From NCBI RefSeq assembly GCF_020524165.1, contig NZ_JAIVKU010000007.1:1-64000 (forward strand): a stretch of 64,000 nucleotides of DNA, read 5' to 3'. Each line of letters opens with the position of its first letter. The stretch's first letter is position 1. Under the pieces are notes generated by a model that made no database searches, was not told where the DNA came from, and was given only the letters and a program-made list of their open reading frames with translations. The translations under genes and the position numbers were made by a program. Source of the DNA: Guptibacillus hwajinpoensis. GTDB lineage: Bacteria; Bacillota; Bacilli; Bacillales; Guptibacillaceae. Shown piece after piece: positions 58,971-64,000 of the stretch.

Positions 58971-59096
58971 ATGCATTACGCAAGCAAAGGCTGGTACGTT
59001 GAACAGCTTAAAAAACATGATGTACGTTATATTGAAGGTCGCAAGACAGAGAAATTCAAGAAACACGTACTTGCATCTCTTCTTGAAAAGCAATAA
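58971..59096 (+). CDS. yflJ: YflJ family small protein (DUF2639)
   Basis: A 41-residue protein. MHYASKGWYVEQLKKHDVRY and IEGRKTEKFKKHVL match YflJ as I recall it almost along the whole length. GAAAGGATG lies upstream and a hairpin terminator follows. It is too short for automatic ORF calls. The amphipathic, basic character suggests interaction with a larger partner; function unknown. Confidence 0.85.
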   Translation: MHYASKGWYVEQLKKHDVRYIEGRKTEKFKKHVLASLLEKQ

Positions 59097-59110
59097 ATCA
59101 AATTTTCATT

Positions 59111-59138
59111 AAAAAAGGGGGAACAATTCCCCTTTTTA
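59111..59138 (+). terminator. yflJ terminator
   Basis: Stem GGGGAA/TTCCCC extended by A/T pairs, then TTTTT. Confidence 0.85.
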
Positions 59139-59146
59139 CATACAAC

Positions 59147-59845
59147 CTACCCAAAGATACATAACGTTTGATACATCGGAACGAATTGGTTTTCTTTCCA
59201 CTGAAGCGGTGTTGAAAGAAAGCCTAGACCATCTGCATTATACCTTCCAATTACTCTCTGATAGACTAATAATTCATCAATACCGTCGCGCTGCAAGTCA
59301 ATGGGATAGACGCCTCCTGGGGGCAACACGTCACCTGTTATCGGTGCTTTTAATAGACCATTCTCCTTATAAATTTCGGACAGGTATTCTCTTCCTTTAT
59401 AAAGCAAACTTACAAGATAACTCTGGTTTAAGGTTTTATTTTCCACCTTCGCCTGATAGTGATCGAGATAATTCACTTCATACATAAACGCTTCATAAAA
59501 GCTTTGTTGATCAAAAAGTAATCTTAAAGATTGATTGAGAAAAGAATACAGAAAGTCATATGTGATTCCTCCACTTCCTCCTGAATCTGTACGCACTAAT
59601 ATTTCCTTTACCTTATTCCCTGTAAACTCTCCCAAATAAAGAGTAGGACGATAGCCGCTACTTCCAGGCAGTGAGAAAGAAACATCTAATCCTGAACCAT
59701 CATTCTGAATCGTTAACACCACGTTATCGACAAACGGCGTGTCGGATCCATAAGGTTTCGTACCAGTAAGACGAACAAGATCCGGAAGCCCATTACCCGT
59801 TACGTCTCCAATTTGTTGATCTAGTAAAATCCGTTCAATTCTCAT
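59147..59845 (-). CDS. VCBS/FG-GAP-like repeat protein
   Basis: A protein of about 232 residues. DVTGNGLPDLVRLTG (near 12-26), GEFTGNKVKEILVR and DLQRDGIDELLVYQ are FG-GAP/VCBS-like calcium-binding loops spaced along the chain, suggesting a small beta-propeller. There is no signal peptide from the chosen start MRIERILL (59845), which is how I recall homologues beginning; the frame is open to 59908. The ribosome site is ambiguous (AAGGTG directly before the ATG, GGGAGG further up). Function unknown; may be spore- or surface-associated. Confidence 0.75.
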   Translation of the reverse strand: MRIERILLDQQIGDVTGNGLPDLVRLTGTKPYGSDTPFVDNVVLTIQNDGSGLDVSFSLPGSSGYRPTLYLGEFTGNKVKEILVRTDSGGSGGITYDFLYSFLNQSLRLLFDQQSFYEAFMYEVNYLDHYQAKVENKTLNQSYLVSLLYKGREYLSEIYKENGLLKAPITGDVLPPGGVYPIDLQRDGIDELLVYQRVIGRYNADGLGFLSTPLQWKENQFVPMYQTLCIFG

Positions 59846-59971
59846 CACCTTTTCATCCTCCCTCTCTTCTACAATGTAATGTATGTTGCATCCCGAATTC
59901 TTTTTCATTGTAATGATTTGGAAAGGAAGCTAAACTGGTAAGAGTAACATGAGGGAAACGAGGATTAGCTT

Positions 59972-60913
59972 ATGAAAAACTTAGATAATGAACAAACAAT
60001 TGGCATACTTTCTGGTGCCGGCGCTTACTTCTTATGGGGCATTCTCCCGCTATATTGGAAGCTTGTTGGAAGTGTTCCCTCTGAAGAAGTACTTGCTCAT
60101 CGTATCATTTGGTCGTTTGTTTTTATGACGATCATTTTAGCTGTGATGAGGAAAATGACTTCTTTTAAAGATGAACTGTACACAATCGTCCGTCAGCCTA
60201 AGAAACTGGCAGCCATAGCCTTTGCTTCCTTATTTATCACCATCAATTGGTATGCGTTTATTTGGGCGGTTAATCATGATCACGTGATTCAAACAAGTCT
60301 TGGCTACTACATCAACCCACTCATTAGTGTTCTTCTTGGAATCCTATTTTTAAAAGAAAGACTGTCATTCTGGCAGCTGATTTCTTTCTTGCTTGCGACA
60401 ATTGGCGTACTAAATCTCGTATTTCGTTTTGGAGAAATACCGTGGGTTTCTCTTATTCTTGCGATGAGCTTCGGTTTATATGGCTTATTGAAGAAAAAAG
60501 CAAGACTCGGTGCTCTAACTGGATTAACGATTGAAACGCTACTTATCACACCGTTTGCATTAGTCTATTTGATAACAGTACGCTCTAGCGTTGCGGATGC
60601 CTTATATATACAGAATTCAGTTACTTTCAGTCTATTGCTTGGGGCAGGTGTAGTAACAGCTGTTCCTCTCTTACTATTTGCAAGTGGGGCTAACCGCATC
60701 TCTCTTTCGATGATTGGCTTTTTGCAGTACATTGCACCTACATTAATGCTCATACAAGGTGTCTTTCTTTATGGGGAGTCGTTCACTTCTGTACACATGG
60801 TTAGCTTCACGTTAATCTGGGCAGCGCTTGTCCTTTTCACTTTTGCTCGCACAAAACTATTTCGCAGGATTGAGCCTCGCTCCTTTCAAAGGAAACATTC
60901 ACTCGAATCATAA
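59972..60913 (+). CDS. rarD: RarD-like EamA family transporter
   Basis: A 313-residue protein with ten helices in two EamA halves. GAYFLWGILPLYWKLVG (near 17-33), LAHRIIWSFVF and SLGYYINPLISVLLGILFLKERL are strong RarD signatures. Some family members have been linked to chloramphenicol sensitivity or metabolite export; the substrate is not known. GAGGATTAGCTT precedes the ATG. Single gene. Confidence 0.93.
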   Translation: MKNLDNEQTIGILSGAGAYFLWGILPLYWKLVGSVPSEEVLAHRIIWSFVFMTIILAVMRKMTSFKDELYTIVRQPKKLAAIAFASLFITINWYAFIWAVNHDHVIQTSLGYYINPLISVLLGILFLKERLSFWQLISFLLATIGVLNLVFRFGEIPWVSLILAMSFGLYGLLKKKARLGALTGLTIETLLITPFALVYLITVRSSVADALYIQNSVTFSLLLGAGVVTAVPLLLFASGANRISLSMIGFLQYIAPTLMLIQGVFLYGESFTSVHMVSFTLIWAALVLFTFARTKLFRRIEPRSFQRKHSLES

Positions 60914-60916
60914 TCG

Positions 60917-60953
60917 AACACCAGGCTACTCTATAGGAGAGCCTGGTGTTTTT
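60917..60953. terminator. Bidirectional terminator
   Basis: An 11-bp stem AACACCAGGCT/AGCCTGGTGTT then TTTTT, between convergent rarD and the DUF2071 gene. Confidence 0.85.
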
Positions 60954-61648
60954 GTTAGCTTTTCAAACGGCCATAAATAAGTTGTCACAGATCGAGAAAA
61001 GTGAGTAATAAATGACTCATGATAATTGTATGTCTGAGAGAGCGTATCACGAAGCACGGCAACATCTACTTGTTGTAGTGGCCACTTATGATGCTTGATT
61101 TTTCCCTGATAGACGTTGTGCTCACGTACAATAAATAGTCGATCTCTCTCTGTCAACCAGTAATCAAGATTTCCTTTTGTCGTTTCGTAGGCTTCCCCTA
61201 CTGGTTCGTATATAATATGATAGTCCGCTTTATTCGCATTTTTATGCGTTCGTGATGACCAGAAGCTAATTTGGTTTCCCTCTCTCTTTTTTCCCATTTT
61301 AGCGCGAAAGTACGGAAGATGAAAAAGATTCCGAGCAATACTGACTCCGGCTCTATGACTGGCATCAAGACTAAAGAAATAGACGCCGCGCTTTTCACCG
61401 TACTTCACATAAGTGCGAACATTTAACTCAAGTAGCCTTGAAGCAAATGGAACGGGAGGCAACCCTCTAAATCGAATATGCGTCATTTCAAATGGAACGA
61501 TTCCAATCCATGCTTTACCATCAAATGTATCAACTTCTAATTGAGGTGGAAGCATTGATTGAAGCCAGGAGCGATTAACGGACCAGTGCAGGAATAAGAG
61601 GTCCTCCCAGGTTTGTTTCATGATCCATCCGCTTGTCTTTTGACTCAA
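60926..61648 (-). CDS. YqjF-like protein (DUF2071)
   Basis: A 240-residue DUF2071 protein. LFLHWSVNRSWLQSMLPPQLEVDTFDGKAWIGIVPF and the later FASRLLELNVRTYV are family signatures; the fold is related to acetoacetate decarboxylase. No enzymatic function is established. The start is a TTG (61648) with GGAGGGG upstream; an ATG at 61621 has no site. Single gene. Confidence 0.9.
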   Translation of the reverse strand: MSQKTSGWIMKQTWEDLLFLHWSVNRSWLQSMLPPQLEVDTFDGKAWIGIVPFEMTHIRFRGLPPVPFASRLLELNVRTYVKYGEKRGVYFFSLDASHRAGVSIARNLFHLPYFRAKMGKKREGNQISFWSSRTHKNANKADYHIIYEPVGEAYETTKGNLDYWLTERDRLFIVREHNVYQGKIKHHKWPLQQVDVAVLRDTLSQTYNYHESFITHFSRSVTTYLWPFEKLTKTPGSPIE

Positions 61649-61892
61649 ATGGCTCCCCTCCTCTCACTTGTATCATAACCAATTAAGATGATTCTTTTCA
61701 AAATAAAGAAGCATTTGAATGTGCTCTTCTGCAAATATCTCTCATACTTCATGGGAATCCTAACAAGTAACCATTATCCTCTTTACAGAGCGAATGTTTT
61801 GATAAACTGTAACGTTTTATGGTACCGTTTAGGTGGAACAGCTTAGATAGGAAATGAATGAAGGATCAATCATATTAATGGAGGGATTATGA

Positions 61893-62924
61893 ATGAGTAA
61901 ACAAAGACAAATTCATCTAGCAAAGCGACCAGAAGGCATGCCTTCAATGGAACACTTCAACATTGTTGAAGCGGATATTCCAGCACCTAAAGATGGAGAA
62001 GTTCTTCTACGTGCACTATACCTTACAGTGGACCCATACATGAGAGGTCGTATGAGAGATGCAAAATCATACGTAGCCCCATTCCAACTTAATGAACCTT
62101 TAAATGGTGGGGTAGTAGCTGAAGTAACAGAGTCTAAATCTTCTCATTTTACTCAAGGTGATATTGTGATTGGTCACCTCAACTGGGAAGAATATTCCGT
62201 TGTCAACGAAAAGCACCTTCGCAAAATTGATCCAAGCGTAGCACCGATTACAACGCACCTTGGCATTCTTGGCATGCCTGGTCAAACGGCTTATTTTGGA
62301 CTTCTAGACATCGGTCAACCTAAAGAAGGCGAAACAGTCGTTGTATCAGGTGCTGCTGGAGCAGTAGGTTCGGTCGTTGGACAAATCGCTAAAATCAAAG
62401 GTTGCCGTGTAGTTGGTATTGCTGGTTCTGATGACAAGATTGACTATATTAAAAACGAACTTGGCTTTGATGAAGGAATTAATTACAAAACACAGGACGT
62501 CTATCAAGCACTAAAAGATGCTTGTCCGGACGGCATTGACGTTTATTACGAGAACGTTGGTGGCGAAATTGGCGATGCTGCTATTAGCTTACTTAATAAA
62601 TTTGCTCGTATCCCTGTATGTGGTGCTATCTCTTCTTACAATAAGAAAGAAGCGGATCTTGGCCCACGTGTTCAAGGTAAACTAATCCAAACTAGTTCAC
62701 TTATGAAAGGCTTTACTGTTGGCGACTATTCTGATCGTTTTAATGAAGGTGCTGAACAACTAGGTAAATGGTTACAAGAAGGCAAGTTAAAATATGAAGA
62801 AACCATTGTAGAAGGATTCGAAAACGTTCCTAACGCATTCCTTGGTCTATTTGAAGGGAAAAACCTTGGTAAACAACTTGTAAAAGTGGCAGATCCAGAA
62901 TATGCTACACTTCCAAATCGTTAA
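61893..62924 (+). CDS. yfmJ: NADP-dependent oxidoreductase (YfmJ-like, zinc-free MDR)
   Basis: A 343-residue medium-chain reductase lacking the zinc ligands of alcohol dehydrogenases. VDPYMRGRMRD (near 47-57), GMPGQTAYFGL, the nucleotide motif GAAGAVGSVVGQIAK and YYENVGG are typical of the YfmJ/prostaglandin-reductase/leukotriene dehydrogenase group, which reduces activated alkenes. This suggests detoxification of electrophiles. GGAGGGAT lies before the ATG. It is a single gene with a terminator. Confidence 0.93.
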   Translation: MSKQRQIHLAKRPEGMPSMEHFNIVEADIPAPKDGEVLLRALYLTVDPYMRGRMRDAKSYVAPFQLNEPLNGGVVAEVTESKSSHFTQGDIVIGHLNWEEYSVVNEKHLRKIDPSVAPITTHLGILGMPGQTAYFGLLDIGQPKEGETVVVSGAAGAVGSVVGQIAKIKGCRVVGIAGSDDKIDYIKNELGFDEGINYKTQDVYQALKDACPDGIDVYYENVGGEIGDAAISLLNKFARIPVCGAISSYNKKEADLGPRVQGKLIQTSSLMKGFTVGDYSDRFNEGAEQLGKWLQEGKLKYEETIVEGFENVPNAFLGLFEGKNLGKQLVKVADPEYATLPNR

Positions 62925-62932
62925 ATACACTC

Positions 62933-62961
62933 ACCTGCTCCTTAAACGGAGCAGGTTTTTT
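62933..62961 (+). terminator. yfmJ terminator
   Basis: A 9-bp stem ACCTGCTCC/GGAGCAGGT followed by TTTTT. Confidence 0.9.
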
Positions 62962-63025
62962 GTATGTGCTCATGCACATACAAAGACGGTTATCTTTAAG
63001 ATGAAGAAGGAATAGTATGTACTAT
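62961..63025. promoter_or_regulatory. Two inverted repeats upstream of the TspO gene
   Basis: TGTATGTGC-TCAT-GCACATACA (62961-62982) is a perfect 9-bp repeat; ATAGTA-TG-TACTAT (63012-63025) is a second one, 22 bases before the ATG and close to the ribosome site. They may be operators. No clear promoter was identified. Confidence 0.4.
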
Positions 63026-63047
63026 AGACTTTAACGAGGAGGTTCTT

Positions 63048-63779
63048 ATGGGAAGATTTCTTCTTAACTTTATTGCATATATTGTCGTCGTAACGGTAAA
63101 CGGGCTAGCTAATGCACTACCACTAAATGGACAAACGACTGGAGAAATTTCAAATAGACTAAATGTATTGTTCACACCTGCTGGTTATGTGTTTAGTATT
63201 TGGGGACTGATTTATCTTTTATTAGGCATTTGGGTTATTCGCCAATTTCCAAAAAGTCGTCGTGATCTGCCAATCTATCAGGAAACGAGTGGCCTATTTG
63301 TTGTAAGCTCTATCCTGAACAGCGTTTGGATCTTCCTATGGCATTATGAATTCTTCGGTTTATCCGTTATTGTCATGTTACTATTACTGTTTACACTCAT
63401 TAGACTATACATGAAAGCCAAAGCAGCAGACGCATCTTTCTTTGATTTACTTCCTTTTTCCGTGTATCTTGGCTGGATTAGCGTAGCGACAATCGCAAAT
63501 ATTAGTTATTATCTAACCTACATCGACTGGGATGGAATTGGCCTCTCTGATGCAATATGGACATTCTTATTACTACTAATTGCTACCATTTTAGCTCTTA
63601 CTTTCTTAAAGAAAGAGCACGATTGGGTTTATCCTCTCGTTTTCGTATGGGCCTTTATTGGAATTGGAGTAAAAAATCAAAATGCTGATGTTCCGCTAGT
63701 GGTTTATTCATCTTACGTGCTTGCCGCACTGATCTTTATCGTTACAATCGTTTATGCTTTTAAGTCTCAGAAACAATAA
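63048..63779 (+). CDS. TspO/MBR-like tryptophan-rich membrane protein
   Basis: A 243-residue membrane protein. LFTPAGYVFSIWGLIYLLLG (near 41-60), NSVWIFLWHYEFFGLSVIVML and YLGWISVATIANISYYL match the TspO/MBR pattern in the first five helices. It is about 80 residues longer than typical TspO, with two more C-terminal helices. TspO proteins bind porphyrins and are linked to oxidative stress; relevance here is inferred. GAGGAGG precedes the ATG. Confidence 0.82.
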   Translation: MGRFLLNFIAYIVVVTVNGLANALPLNGQTTGEISNRLNVLFTPAGYVFSIWGLIYLLLGIWVIRQFPKSRRDLPIYQETSGLFVVSSILNSVWIFLWHYEFFGLSVIVMLLLLFTLIRLYMKAKAADASFFDLLPFSVYLGWISVATIANISYYLTYIDWDGIGLSDAIWTFLLLLIATILALTFLKKEHDWVYPLVFVWAFIGIGVKNQNADVPLVVYSSYVLAALIFIVTIVYAFKSQKQ

Positions 63780-63782
63780 ATA

Positions 63783-63817
63783 AAAGCCTCGCTTCCGAAT
63801 GGAAACGAGGCTTTTTA
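63783..63817 (+). terminator. Terminator of the TspO gene
   Basis: Stem AAAAGCCTCG/CGAGGCTTTT with an inner TTCC/GGAA pair, then T run; it also faces the convergent gene at the edge. Confidence 0.88.
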
Positions 63818-63824
63818 TCTATTA

Positions 63825-64000
63825 TTAAGCAAGTGATTTAAAGTCCTGACCAAGAATTTCCTTCATACTGTGAACTGTAATAAAGGCTTTTTGATCAACC
63901 GCACCAACATGCTTTTTAAGTTTTAGAAGATCTTTTCTACCAAGGATCGTGGTAATGACTTCTTTTTCGTCTGAAGTGAAAGCACCTCTAGCTGTGTGAA
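63825..64000 (-). CDS. YitT/DUF2179 family protein, C-terminal part
   Basis: Only the last 58 codons are in the window; the gene continues beyond the right edge. The visible part (HTARGAFTSDEKEVITTI, then LGRKDLLKLKKHVGAVD and AFITVHSMKEILGQDF) is a DUF2179 domain, which in YitT/YpjC-type proteins follows a membrane domain. The membrane part cannot be seen. Function unknown. Confidence 0.75.
   Translation of the reverse strand, partial: HTARGAFTSDEKEVITTILGRKDLLKLKKHVGAVDQKAFITVHSMKEILGQDFKSLA

Noticed and set aside
1..64000. CRISPR arrays, insertion sequences or prophage genes
   Set aside because: No regularly spaced repeats, transposase, integrase or phage structural genes were seen.

Overview
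The window looks like chromosomal DNA of a spore-forming member of the Bacillaceae. Evidence: the spore proteins SspE and SspK, the cortex enzyme PdaA, the small families YfhD, YfhE, YfhJ and YflJ, a PerR whose metal ligands fall at exactly the Bacillus subtilis positions, strong AGGAGG ribosome sites and hairpin terminators almost everywhere. From recalled gene names, gene order runs broadly parallel to the B. subtilis stretch from ygxA/ygz/yga through yfh and yfj/yfk to yfl/yfm, with losses and insertions. A marine or alkaliphilic relative of Bacillus is possible but not provable here. No insertion sequence, prophage or CRISPR array was seen.

Layout. 1-300: the 5' end of a 16S rRNA gene with its leader and a strong promoter, pointing left. 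0.3-5 kb: ygxA, ygzB, perR, a cobalamin adenosyltransferase, a D-2-hydroxyacid dehydrogenase, the peroxiredoxin Bcp and a potassium channel. 5-7.3 kb: a surface module made of a sortase, an LPXTG-like DUF4397 protein and a divergent ECF sigma factor. 7.3-12.6 kb: an ABC-2 exporter, hemL and ygaE. 12.6-18.3 kb: a complete peptide-type ABC importer operon. 18.5-32.3 kb: the conserved yga-yfh block (ygaD, ygaC, ygaB, sspE, mutY, yfhP, sspK, recX, yfhF, yfhE, yfhD). 31.0-31.3 kb: a structured, partly tRNA-like leader before a GNAT acetyltransferase gene. 31.9-32.6 kb: a cluster of DnaA boxes. 32.6-37.5 kb: rlmD, alkA, pdaA, yfkD. 37.5-50 kb: transporters, redox and stress genes, including a PfeT/ZosA-type metal exporter and a thioredoxin-like gene that both have Fur/PerR-like operators. 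50-54 kb: signalling genes (a degenerate EAL protein, a blue-light LOV-STAS receptor and a PAS-STAS protein). 54-64 kb: a lone lysine N6-hydroxylase, methyltransferases, an exporter, rarD, yfmJ, a TspO homologue and the end of a YitT-type gene.

How the parts fit. PerR, Bcp, the OsmC protein, the thioredoxin-like protein and PfeT form a plausible peroxide/iron network whose regulator lies in the window. YtvA and the PAS-STAS protein probably feed the stressosome and general stress response. MutY, AlkA, RecX and the SRAP protein serve DNA repair. The most novel candidates are the tRNA-like leader RNA with mutually exclusive helices that include the Shine-Dalgarno (SD) site, and the intergenic DnaA-box cluster. 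All readings come from inspection of sequence; no searches were run.
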